Assembly: GCA_965243285.1 (NCBI GenBank)
Contig: OZ251537.1
Location: 868,001-932,000, forward strand
Length of the DNA: 64,000 nucleotides
Direction of reading: 5' to 3'
DNA from: JAHRAW01 sp965243285
Lineage (GTDB): Bacteria; Pseudomonadota; Gammaproteobacteria; Arenicellales; Poriferihabitantaceae
The notes beneath the pieces were generated by a model. It saw only the letters and a program-made list of their open reading frames with translations. It made no database searches and was not told the origin of the DNA. Below are positions 1-7,301 of this stretch, piece by piece. Position numbers and translations under genes: made by a program. Numbering within the stretch: the first letter of the stretch is position 1; each line of letters begins with the position of its first letter.

Positions 1-421
1 GTTGCCGCGCCTCACGGTCGCCGCCTAAGTGATGGGCGTAATACGCCATCTGAAACACTCCATGGTGCTTCACAATCCAATAAATGCGCGCCGCCACATA
101 GGGGCGCAAAATCGCCGCCGCCATCTCGCCATGTGCCAACGGCGCCAAACCATCGCCGATATCGTGCAACAGCGCCGCCGCCACCATCTCCTCATCCTCA
201 CCGGCCGCAACAGCACGGCTGGCGGATTGTAAGGAATGCTGCAAGCGCGATACCTGATAGCCGTTGAAGGAATTTTCCAACCCCGCTAACGCCGCCAACA
301 ACCGCGCCGGCAACTCGCGCACATAGGCCTGCTCATGGCGATGCAAAAAGGCGTACTCCTCGGCGCTGCCGTCCGCCATACGGGTGAAATCGACGGTCTC
401 TCTGGGTTTTTTCATCGCCAT
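1..421 (-). CDS. HD-domain phosphohydrolase-like protein (partial, runs off the window)
   Basis: This is the N-terminal part, about 140 residues, of a gene that continues beyond position 1. The reading frame carries the metal-binding signature of the HD superfamily: a His in LQHSLQSA, then LLHDIGD (the HD pair), then IVKHHG. Such proteins hydrolyse phosphoesters with a bound divalent metal; the substrate here is unknown. The context of an early QHSLQ followed by HDIGD resembles small stand-alone HD proteins rather than a polymerase-linked domain. Two in-frame ATGs, at 421 and 415, are possible starts and neither has a clear Shine-Dalgarno. The AT-rich gap to 528 separates it from the broken arsC. 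Confidence 0.75.
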   Translation of the reverse strand, partial: MAMKKPRETVDFTRMADGSAEEYAFLHRHEQAYVRELPARLLAALAGLENSFNGYQVSRLQHSLQSASRAVAAGEDEEMVAAALLHDIGDGLAPLAHGEMAAAILRPYVAARIYWIVKHHGVFQMAYYAHHLGGDREARQ

Positions 422-528
422 AAATGCAGGTGGGAAGTGGTTAGTGGATTTCCAGCAAATATATCGTTAAATTTATCACTAAATTTAGCAAAAAACCATA
501 AATAAACAATAAAAACAACAACTTACCG

Positions 529-897
529 CTATTTTATAGTAAATCTAACACCCTTATCCAGCCGCCGCCCCACCACCGCCCGCCCGCCATGCACCACTAT
601 CGGTCACTGCAACAAAATCGGCTGCGCCGCGATAATCTCGCACCCCTCCGCCACCGACCTAACCCGCCCGGCCAGCCCCAACTCCCGATAAACCGCCTCC
701 CCAGCGCGCATAATATCAGCCACCGACCCCCCCAACATCGTCACAATCCGCCCCAATGTCACCGCATCCGGCGGCGTTTTTAGGTACTCCACCACCTCTA
801 ACGCCGCGCCGCTTTCTGCTAGCAACGCCAACACCGCCCGAGATTTAGAACAGCGCGGGTTGTGGTAGATGGTGGTGGTTTGGGTGGTTTTAGCCAT
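529..897 (-). pseudogene. arsC: ArsC-family arsenate reductase interrupted by one in-frame TGA
   Basis: The frame opens with ATG at 897 and shows the ArsC active-site loop HNPRCSKSR, with the nucleophilic Cys at residue 16, followed by EAVYRELGL and IIAAQPILLQ. A TGA then falls at 606-604 (codon 98). Reading straight through gives PIVVHGGRAVVGRR and 24 further codons to a TAG at 531-529, which is the normal ArsC C-terminus and length (about 121 residues). The family consensus at the stop is Arg in 'RPIV', so CGA to TGA is the simplest explanation, and that Arg belongs to the catalytic arginine set described for ArsC. The 97-residue product would lack it. TGA ends other genes in the window, for example proS and zapE, so recoding is unlikely. 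Confidence 0.85.
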
Positions 898-1049
898 GAT
901 TTGCAAGTAAAAAATATTGGGTTTATTCTAAATAACCAAACCGAAGAGGTTGTTTTTAGATAACATAACTTATATTATCCACACTGCCTAGTGCGGTTTT
1001 ATAATTCACATCAGCTGTATTGCCTACTTTTCAATAAAACTTACCTGTT

Positions 1050-1544
1050 ATGGATAAGAAAACCATCACCATCGATCTTGATGTGCATCGAATCATCGAG
1101 GCTCATCGGCGCGGCTTTAATGAAAGCGAAAACACTGTGTTGCGGCGGTTATTAAATTTACCCAAAGCGCCAGCCAACCCCGTACCGAGTGTGGATTCAT
1201 ATCAGAAGGTGGCTGAAGATTTGGGGATGCATCGAGGAACTTCCTCCAACATCAACTCTTGGCGAGGTAAGGGTGTGGAGTTGCCGGAAGGCACCATGCT
1301 GCGTTTTGAGCATCCGTCATACATAGTTGTCACAGGCTGCATTCGGCATGGTAAATGGGATGTGGAGGGGGAAACTTTTACGACACCATCGGGTGCTACC
1401 ACTTTCGCCGTTAAAAAAACCTCAGGGAATGATGTCAGCCTAAATGGCTGGTTATATTGGCAAGTGCAACGACCGGGTGAAACTAGATGGATACCACTTA
1501 ATGATCTACGCGATACATTGAGAATAGGCAAACAAAATCGCTAA
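1050..1544 (+). CDS. Ribbon-helix-helix plus RAMA-like domain protein
   Basis: The product is 164 residues. Residues 1-37 (KTITIDLDVHRIIEAH, then SENTVLRRLLNL) resemble the ribbon-helix-helix N-terminus of SeqA, which dimerises and binds DNA. The C-terminal half (about 80-155) has the pattern of RAMA domains, which are found at the ends of adenine methylases and restriction proteins: a glycine-rich strand, FTTPSGATTFAV and NGWLYWQVQ. The same NGWLYW motif closes the decayed GANTC methyltransferase at 51925-52556. The HNH nuclease gene starts 40 bases downstream on the same strand. I infer a DNA-binding protein that may sense base modification and be paired with that nuclease; the function is not established. 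Confidence 0.7.
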   Translation: MDKKTITIDLDVHRIIEAHRRGFNESENTVLRRLLNLPKAPANPVPSVDSYQKVAEDLGMHRGTSSNINSWRGKGVELPEGTMLRFEHPSYIVVTGCIRHGKWDVEGETFTTPSGATTFAVKKTSGNDVSLNGWLYWQVQRPGETRWIPLNDLRDTLRIGKQNR

Positions 1545-1584
1545 AATTCAAACCAAAATATTGGAATAATGGCGGTATAAAAAC

Positions 1585-2094
1585 ATGATTAAGAAATACA
1601 ACCATAAAAACTGCCAATCGTTATTTGGGTATGCCGCCGCCACGCATAAGCGGTGTAAGTGGCAATGCCAACTTTGCGGCGCTGGCGGGTTATCGGCGGG
1701 TTCTAAATTTTGGCGGCAGTTAACGGTGGAGCATTTGATTGGAAGATCTGATGGCGGTTATCGAAAAGATAAAAACGCGCCAATAGATATAAACAGACTA
1801 GTCGATGCTAATTTTCAGGCGTACACGGAGGGTGAAAAGAATGATTTAGTAAAGAAAATTGATGAACTAAATACGGTGACTGCATGTCAACTCTACAACT
1901 CTACAACCAGTCGATTTAAAGCGGAAGAAAAACACACAATGGCTAATTTATTTAAAGAATCAGGAAATTGTCGCGAGTTACTTATTAAAAAAATCGGAGA
2001 AGCGTGTAGTGATATTTTGCGCCAAAAGAAAGAGAAGGTTCGGTGGAAATTAGTTTCGGTTGAAGATGCATTCAAAAAGTATATTATCCCCTAA
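1585..2094 (+). CDS. HNH endonuclease-like protein
   Basis: The product is 169 residues. It has a CQLCG zinc-knuckle pair near residue 32, TVEHLIGRSDGG near residue 52 (the first catalytic His of a beta-beta-alpha-metal fold), INRLVDANF, and a later CQLYNSTTSRF segment carrying Asn. This arrangement fits HNH nucleases of restriction type. The lysine-rich C-terminus is unassigned. The gene is AT-rich compared with the flanking housekeeping genes and lies 40 bases behind the RHH-RAMA gene, so the two are probably co-transcribed. The nuclease could act in restriction, with the partner supplying DNA recognition; this is inference from order and domains. Confidence 0.7.
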   Translation: MIKKYNHKNCQSLFGYAAATHKRCKWQCQLCGAGGLSAGSKFWRQLTVEHLIGRSDGGYRKDKNAPIDINRLVDANFQAYTEGEKNDLVKKIDELNTVTACQLYNSTTSRFKAEEKHTMANLFKESGNCRELLIKKIGEACSDILRQKKEKVRWKLVSVEDAFKKYIIP

Positions 2095-2099
2095 AAATA

Positions 2100-2468
2100 T
2101 CACGGTGATTTATCAGCGGTGAAACGCCGTATATATTGCTGCACTTCCGATTCGCGGCTGGCCGGGCATTCTTCTTGCGCGCGGCCGCAAACTGCGCATG
2201 TTGTTAGGGCGATGGGGTGGATATAGCCACGATCACAATCGCAATCCCAATACTCCCTATTCAAAACCACATCACCGAGATCTTCCAGCCGCTCGTCGAA
2301 TTCATTCAATAAATCGCCATGGGGGCCGGTGTGGGTGTTGTAGTTTTCTATCTCCCGAGGCGGCCGGCCCAGCGCTATATCGCCGGCAAAATCCGAAGAG
2401 GTTGGGGAGTTTTTCGCTACCGGTGCGTTATGGGAATTTGCCAGGCGGTGGGTGGGGTGGGAATTCAT
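2100..2468 (-). CDS. Small zinc-ribbon-like protein of unknown function
   Basis: The product is 122 residues. The N-terminal half is polar and probably disordered. The C-terminal half carries a Cys cluster, WDCDCDRGYIHP then TTCAVCGRAQEECPASR, that could bind one zinc, and ends with a short charged segment. It starts only 5 bases after the stop of the DUF3883 gene and reads in the same direction, so the two form an operon. I do not recognise a named family. Its 3' end is 5 bases from the stop of the HNH gene on the other strand, so the two pairs converge. Confidence 0.6.
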   Translation of the reverse strand: MNSHPTHRLANSHNAPVAKNSPTSSDFAGDIALGRPPREIENYNTHTGPHGDLLNEFDERLEDLGDVVLNREYWDCDCDRGYIHPIALTTCAVCGRAQEECPASRESEVQQYIRRFTADKSP

Positions 2469-2473
2469 GGGTT

Positions 2474-3244
2474 TTATGGCCAGTGCAGGGATTGGGAATG
2501 ATAGGTGACTTGATCGGATTCCACGATGCGTCGAGTGAATCCCACCTTTTGTGTGGGGTTGAAAATAACATTCATGTTTGGCACATCTTCTAACTTACTC
2601 ACCACCACTAGGGCGTAGTTGTTTTTATATTCTTTGGCTTTATGGAATTCTTTTTCGGTCATCCTAATACTGCCGCTGGCGGCGCGCATGCCTTTTATTT
2701 CAGCCAGGAAAAAATGTTGTTGGCGTTCTATTTGAAAATCATAGCCATCGCCAAAATTTCTAGCATCTTCTAAAATGCCGCCGCGGAAAAAATCGACCGT
2801 ATTGAAATTATTCATAAAAAACAACTCAGCCGCCTGGCCGGTAACTTGCATTTGCCGAAATTTGGTTTGCATCAGCGGGCTAACCGCCACATCCACATGG
2901 GCGACGACATTTGAATCGCCTTGAATATAAAACTGCACTATGGAGGCGAATTCCTGTGCGGTTAAGGATTCGAAAAGTGAATCAATCAAAATTTTTCGAT
3001 GAATGTACGTATTTCCTTTTTGCCACCAACCCTTCCGGCCATTATCGAAAAAATGATCGAATAAATCTTGCCGATTTTTTACGGTGCCGATTGTGTCGGC
3101 AATTTTTAACCGCACGATATATTCATAAAAAGCAGTTTTTGTTTGGAAGCCGAAATGTTTTACAAAATCCATATTAAATTTGGCTAACCCATAACCAATT
3201 AAATTAAGGATTTCATAGTTTTCATGTTTCGATTGTTTTTCCAT
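2474..3244 (-). CDS. DUF3883-domain (nuclease-fold) protein
   Basis: The product is 256 residues. The C-terminal region from about residue 137 reads TGQAAELFFM, GDGYDFQI, FFLAEIKGMR, then SIRMTEKEFHKAKEY and YALVVVSKL. This is the DUF3883 pattern, a PD-(D/E)xK-like fold common in restriction and defence proteins; Asp in GYDF and the E-x-K of AEIKG would be the catalytic residues. The N-terminal 130 residues are helical and unassigned. The gene starts 12 bases after the DUF2007 gene ends and is followed 5 bases later by the zinc-ribbon gene. A role in restriction or DNA processing is inferred. Confidence 0.7.
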   Translation of the reverse strand: MEKQSKHENYEILNLIGYGLAKFNMDFVKHFGFQTKTAFYEYIVRLKIADTIGTVKNRQDLFDHFFDNGRKGWWQKGNTYIHRKILIDSLFESLTAQEFASIVQFYIQGDSNVVAHVDVAVSPLMQTKFRQMQVTGQAAELFFMNNFNTVDFFRGGILEDARNFGDGYDFQIERQQHFFLAEIKGMRAASGSIRMTEKEFHKAKEYKNNYALVVVSKLEDVPNMNVIFNPTQKVGFTRRIVESDQVTYHSQSLHWP

Positions 3245-3256
3245 CAGACTAACCCC

Positions 3257-3562
3257 CTACCCTTCCAATCCTGCGCTGCAGCGCCAGCAGATTTCGAAGG
3301 TGGCGGGGTTTTTTTCGCCGCAAGTTTTGCATTTTAGGTTGGTCGGTGGGGTCGGGCAGTTTTCGAATTCATCGATGGTGCGGCGGGCTTTTTCTAGGTC
3401 GAGGTCGCGTTTTATCCATACCTCGGGGTAGGTTACCGGTAGGTCGCCGAAGCCGCCGACGGCGTTCTGGTTGAATAGCAGGCATGGCACGCCGGCTTGG
3501 CTCAATAAATCCATCACCATTTGCCCGTCGATTAGGGATTCGGCGGTATATACGCACTGCAT
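3257..3562 (-). CDS. DUF2007-family protein with C-terminal zinc ribbon
   Basis: The product is 101 residues. The first 70 residues (MQCVYTAESLIDGQMVMDLL, GVPCLLFNQN, LPVTYPEVWI) match the DUF2007 ferredoxin-like fold, sometimes called a putative signal-transducing domain. The tail has two CxxC pairs (LKCKTCGEKNP and EICWRCSAGL) that form a zinc ribbon. It lies 44 bases downstream of the AI-2E family permease gene on the same strand and 12 bases upstream of the DUF3883 gene. The function is not known. Confidence 0.8.
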   Translation of the reverse strand: MQCVYTAESLIDGQMVMDLLSQAGVPCLLFNQNAVGGFGDLPVTYPEVWIKRDLDLEKARRTIDEFENCPTPPTNLKCKTCGEKNPATFEICWRCSAGLEG

Positions 3563-3606
3563 GGGCGGCGGTCGGCGGTCGGCGCGATGACTTTATGCCA
3601 ATGGCG

Positions 3607-4680
3607 TTATGCCGATGGCGCATCGTCCGCCGCCGCCGCCGCCTTCGGCCAGGCGACAATAACGGCGCGCACCAGGGTGGCCAAGGGAATGGCGAAAAAC
3701 ACCCCCCACACCCCCCACAGCCCGCCGAAAAATAGCACCGCGACGATAATCGCCACCGGGTGAATGTTGACCACCTCGGAGAACAACAGCGGCACTAACA
3801 AATTGCCGTCTAACGCTTGGATGGCAAGATAGGCCGCGACCACATAGATGAAATCGTTGCTCCAGCCCCATTGAAACCACGCGATTAGCACCACCGGGAT
3901 GGTCACCACCGCGGCGCCCACATAGGGGATGAGCACCGAGACGCCCACCAACGCCGCTAATAGCATGGAAAACTGCAGCCCAAAATACGCGAAGCACGCG
4001 AAAGTGACCGCCCACACGATGAAAATCTCCCACACCTTGCCGCGAATGTAGTTGCCGATTTGCGCGTCCACATCGCCCCACACTTGGGTCGCCAAACCGC
4101 TCTCTTGGGGCAGTAAATTAATGCACCAATCGAGAATGCGGCGCTTATCGCGCAGAAAAAAGAAGATGAGAATGGGCATTAAAATCAAATATACCAACAC
4201 GGTGATGATGTCCGCGGCGCTGGATAAGGAGGCCGCCACTACCGCTTGGCCCAAAGCGGTCAACTGCTCGCGCGCGCCGCTGATGATCTCCTGCACCTGC
4301 GCCGCCGAGAGTAATTCCGGGTATTTTTCCGGCAGCGTCATCAGCGTTGCCTGGCCGCGCCCCAACATGGCGGGAATCTGCGACACCATCTCGGTGAGTT
4401 GGGTATATAAGGTGGGCAGCAGGCCGAACACCACCATCACCACGAACAACATAAAGGCCAAAAACACCAGCCACACCGCCACCGCGCGCGGCACGCGGGC
4501 GCGGGTGAGTTTTGCGGTGGGGCCGTCCAATAGATAGGCGATGACGATGCCGGCCAGCACCGGCGCCAACATATTGCCGGCATAGGTGATGACCACAAAC
4601 GCGCCGATAAGCACGGCCGCGAGATACACCACCTGCGGGTTGGCGATTTGTTGCTTGAACCAACGGGCGATGCGCTGCAT
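3607..4680 (-). CDS. AI-2E/PerM family membrane permease
   Basis: The 357-residue product has about eight hydrophobic segments and the family's late conserved stretch (FGLQFSMLLAALVGVSVLIPYVG split across two segments, then LVPLLFSEVVNIHPVAIIVA). Length and layout match the AI-2E transporter family (PF01594, including E. coli PerM and TqsA). Members export autoinducer or run as sodium/proton antiporters; the substrate here is unknown. It is followed by the DUF2007 gene at 44 bases and preceded by the OsmC gene at 34 bases, all on the minus strand. The C-terminus ends in Ala/Asp-rich sequence. Confidence 0.88.
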   Translation of the reverse strand: MQRIARWFKQQIANPQVVYLAAVLIGAFVVITYAGNMLAPVLAGIVIAYLLDGPTAKLTRARVPRAVAVWLVFLAFMLFVVMVVFGLLPTLYTQLTEMVSQIPAMLGRGQATLMTLPEKYPELLSAAQVQEIISGAREQLTALGQAVVAASLSSAADIITVLVYLILMPILIFFFLRDKRRILDWCINLLPQESGLATQVWGDVDAQIGNYIRGKVWEIFIVWAVTFACFAYFGLQFSMLLAALVGVSVLIPYVGAAVVTIPVVLIAWFQWGWSNDFIYVVAAYLAIQALDGNLLVPLLFSEVVNIHPVAIIVAVLFFGGLWGVWGVFFAIPLATLVRAVIVAWPKAAAAADDAPSA

Positions 4681-4714
4681 GGGCGATTAGGGGGTGATAA
4701 AAATGGGCCGGGGA

Positions 4715-5149
4715 TTAATCAGCGGCGCTACTTTCGGCGGCAATGGTTTCGACGCTGTGGGTGATGGTCACTGTGCTCTCTAACATACGCGTCACCGAGC
4801 AATATTTTTCCATGGATAAGGCCGCGGCGCGCGCCACTTTTTTGGCGTCCAACGCCGCGCCGCTGATGCGATAGTGTAAATGAATGCGCGTAAATACGCT
4901 CGGCACGCCAGCGGCGCGTTCGGCGCTGATGTCTATCTCGCAAGCGCTGGCGTGCTGGCGGCTTTTGGCGAGAATCAACATCACATCGATGCCGCTGCAG
5001 CCGCCCAATCCCATCAACACCATCTCCATAGGGCGCGCGCCGCGGTCGGCGCCGCCCAACTCCGGCGCGCCGTCCATCAGCACGGCGTGGCCGCTGTCGG
5101 CGACTGCTTCGAAGCAGAGTTTGCCGAGGTGTTTTAGGTGGGCTTTCAT
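4715..5149 (-). CDS. OsmC/YhfA-family protein
   Basis: The 144-residue product has the OsmC layout: GGCSGIDVMLIL, with the first redox Cys at the start of the central helix, and MEKYCSVTRML, with the second Cys. OsmC/Ohr proteins reduce organic hydroperoxides through this Cys pair. The YhfA-like branch, which begins PMEMVLMGLGGC as here, is less well characterised. It lies upstream of the AI-2E family permease gene in the same direction. The AT-rich upstream region contains remnants of repeat element A. Confidence 0.87.
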   Translation of the reverse strand: MKAHLKHLGKLCFEAVADSGHAVLMDGAPELGGADRGARPMEMVLMGLGGCSGIDVMLILAKSRQHASACEIDISAERAAGVPSVFTRIHLHYRISGAALDAKKVARAAALSMEKYCSVTRMLESTVTITHSVETIAAESSAAD

Positions 5150-5278
5150 GGTGGTTTTTTATGGGCGGAAGTTATGGGGTATGGTTAAATTTTTCTAATC
5201 AAAAATGTAATTAAATTAACATAATTAAATTTAAAACATTTAATGGAGATGAGTGTAGGTAATTTTCATTTAAATTTA

Positions 5279-5398
5279 GAGGTTTATATACCTAAATCTG
5301 TACGGTGTAAGTCTGGCTTTTGTTTCACTCCATCAAGATGAAGCGGGGAGTGAAACTTTAAAAGCCAAAACAAAAATCAAAAACCAACCCGCAAACGT
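5279..5398. repeat. Degenerate A-element remnant
   Basis: This stretch begins GGTTTATATACC followed by TAAATCTG, a worn copy of the A-element terminus. It then carries the internal hairpin around CACTCCATCAAGATGAAG and an AAAGCC/CAAAAC-type array. No matching right terminus or target duplication was found. The copy abuts the 3' end of the YqaJ gene. Confidence 0.6.
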
Positions 5399-5401
5399 CC
5401 T

Positions 5402-6055
5402 TCACGCAGGCGGAATACCCGCCGCCGAATCCGCCCGTCGCTGTTCTAACATCTTGTGTACAAAAAGTCCCACCGCGCAGCGTAGTTTTTCAATGTACGG
5501 CTCATCGCGATAGACGCGCAGCAATAATTGCTCGGCGGAATCGGGGTGGTAGGAGAAAAAATCGCACCATTTTCGCTGGCTGACCCATAATTGCCCCTGC
5601 ACTTGCGGGATATACGGCCCCGGCAGTTTGGCGCCGCGCACATGGGCGGCGTGGATGGCCGGCATGGGGCATTTGATTTCCAGCAAGCCATCATCGCCCA
5701 CCATGCCGTCTGGGCTGGCTGCCACCAGCCGCTGCGCGTTGAGATAAACCAACCCCACTTCAGCCACCGCGTGGCCGGTTTGCACGGCATAAGCGGCGCG
5801 TGCCTGCGGCTCCATTTCGAGGCCGCGTTGCATCCAAAATGTGGCTTCAAATTGTCGCCGTTCGCGGCTGCGCCACTCCTCCATGAGGTCATCCATATAG
5901 CGCGCCGAAGCGGCCGAAAAATACCCGGCGCCGGTTACGATGCGGTTGAAATTCGAGGCCGTGGGAATCCCCAAGCGAGCCGCATGCCACGCCTTTGAGC
6001 CCTGCGCCACATCCAAAATCAGCGCGCGCTCGGTCGATTTTTCAGCCACCATCAA
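5402..6055 (-). CDS. YqaJ-type (lambda exonuclease-like) nuclease
   Basis: The 217-residue product matches the YqaJ viral recombinase family. It has QGSKAWHAARLGIPTASNF at the N-terminus, RGLEMEPQARAAY, ASPDGMVGDDGLLEIKCP (Asp, then E-x-K of the PD-(D/E)xK centre) and IPQVQGQLWVSQRKWCDF. These enzymes resect DNA ends and normally travel with a phage annealing protein. Here the gene stands alone between trpC and osmC, with no recT/bet or phage gene nearby. The frame and motifs are intact, so it is probably a domesticated or recently acquired phage gene. The closest candidate start is at 6055 or one codon later. Confidence 0.85.
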   Translation of the reverse strand: MMVAEKSTERALILDVAQGSKAWHAARLGIPTASNFNRIVTGAGYFSAASARYMDDLMEEWRSRERRQFEATFWMQRGLEMEPQARAAYAVQTGHAVAEVGLVYLNAQRLVAASPDGMVGDDGLLEIKCPMPAIHAAHVRGAKLPGPYIPQVQGQLWVSQRKWCDFFSYHPDSAEQLLLRVYRDEPYIEKLRCAVGLFVHKMLEQRRADSAAGIPPA

Positions 6056-6088
6056 TTACCTGGTCAGATTCCCCACCTTAAAAAAACC

Positions 6089-6898
6089 TCACAACCCAAA
6101 CAACGCCTGCAATTCCGCCCCCGGCTCGGCGGCGCGCATCAGCGCTTCGCCGGCCAAAAACGCATGTACATGATGGCGGCGCATGCGGTCGATGTCGGCG
6201 CGGCGATGCAGGCCGCTTTCGGTCACCACGATGCGGTTGCGCGGGATGTCGGCGAGCAAGTCCAGCGTGGTGTCGAGGCGGGTTTCGAAGGTGCGTAAAT
6301 TGCGATTGTTGATGCCGATGAGCCGGCACGGCAGCGCTAACGCCCGCGCCAACTCGGCGGCGTTGTGCGCCTCCACCAACACATCCAAACCTAAAGCGTG
6401 CGCCAACTCGGCCAATTCCCCCAATGCTGGGTCGCCCAAGGCCGCGACAATCAGCAACACCGCATCCGCCCCCAGCAGCCTTGATTCGTAAATTTGATAG
6501 GGGTCTAGGATGAAATCCTTGCGAATAACCGGCAACTCACACGCCGCCCGCGCCGTGCGCAGATGGTCATCGCAGCCCTGAAAATAGGTTTCATCGGTGA
6601 GCACCGACAAACAGGCCGCGCCATGGGCGGCAAAATCGCGCGCCAACGCCTCGGGGTGAAAATCGGCGCGAATCACGCCGCGACTCGGTGAGGCCTTTTT
6701 GATTTCTGCGATGACCGCGGGCCGGCCGTCAGCGATGGCGCTTTCGATGGCATCGGCAAAGCCGCGCGGCGGCGGCGCTGATTCGATTCGCGCGCGTAAT
6801 TCTGCCAGTGGTTTTGTCGCCGCGCGGTGCGCAACTTCGGCCGCTTTGGTGGCGAGAATTTGGCTGAGGAGGTCTGGTGGTGGGGAGGGGTTGGGCAT
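6089..6898 (-). CDS. trpC: Indole-3-glycerol phosphate synthase
   Basis: This is the TIM-barrel enzyme that closes CdRP to indole-3-glycerol phosphate in tryptophan synthesis. Motifs seen are VIAEIKKASPSRG (with the catalytic Lys), LSVLTDETYFQG, IRKDFILDPYQI, GINNRNLRTF and VVTESGLH. The start at 6898 gives 269 residues and begins MPNPSPPPDLL, a normal N-terminus. An upstream in-frame ATG at 6943 would add 15 residues encoded by repeat DNA. The C-terminus ends just after the last barrel helix. The gene lies downstream of trpG but is separated from it by about 400 bases of repeat, with no trpD between. Confidence 0.95.
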   Translation of the reverse strand: MPNPSPPPDLLSQILATKAAEVAHRAATKPLAELRARIESAPPPRGFADAIESAIADGRPAVIAEIKKASPSRGVIRADFHPEALARDFAAHGAACLSVLTDETYFQGCDDHLRTARAACELPVIRKDFILDPYQIYESRLLGADAVLLIVAALGDPALGELAELAHALGLDVLVEAHNAAELARALALPCRLIGINNRNLRTFETRLDTTLDLLADIPRNRIVVTESGLHRRADIDRMRRHHVHAFLAGEALMRAAEPGAELQALFGL

Positions 6899-7301
6899 GG
6901 TGGGGTGGTTTGTTGAATTTTGGTGTTGGCTTTTGATCTTCACTCCCCCGCGTACATCTATGAGGGGGAGCGAAGACTAAAGGCGAAAAGCCAAAGCAAA
7001 AGCAAAAGCAAAAGCAAAAGCCAACATCAACAGCAAAAGCAAAAGCCAATATCAACAGCAAAAGCAAAAGCAAAATCAACAGTAAAATCAACAGCAACAG
7101 CAACAGCAAAAGCTAAATCAAAAGCAAAAGCTAAATCAAAAGCCCCCCCACCAAATCAGCCCGCGCCTATCGGCTCGGACAGATTTAACTCCCCCCAGAT
7201 GAAGCACGGGGGGAGTAAAAAGTTAAAAGCCAAAAGCCAAAAGCCAAAAGCCAAAAGCCAAAAGCCAGATCAAAAGCCTCCTAAATCAGGCGAAAACTGC
7301 C
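6899..7301. repeat. Simple-hexamer array flanked by two GC hairpins (A-element-like core)
   Basis: The 400 bases between trpG and trpC hold no gene. A hairpin with arms CTCCCCC/GGGGGAG lies at 6943-6970. From about 6975 to 7145 the + strand is an array of six-base units such as AAAAGC, CAAAGC and ATCAAC. A CAGCCCG / CGGCTCGG stem follows near 7158-7180, and a second hairpin CTCCCCCC/GGGGGGAG around an AGATGAAGC loop lies near 7188-7217. A further AAAGCC array runs to about 7275. These are the internal modules of element A, here without termini. Long open frames on the + strand are artefacts of the hexamer repeat. Confidence 0.8.

Noticed and set aside
529..897. Selenocysteine or other recoding of the TGA in arsC
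   Set aside because: TGA serves as a normal stop in proS, zapE, metA and others here, the family residue is Arg rather than Cys, and no hairpin of SECIS type is evident after the codon.
2198..2593. 131-codon + strand frame opposite the zinc-ribbon gene
   Set aside because: Shadow of the minus-strand genes, which have the Cys cluster and tight operon spacing.
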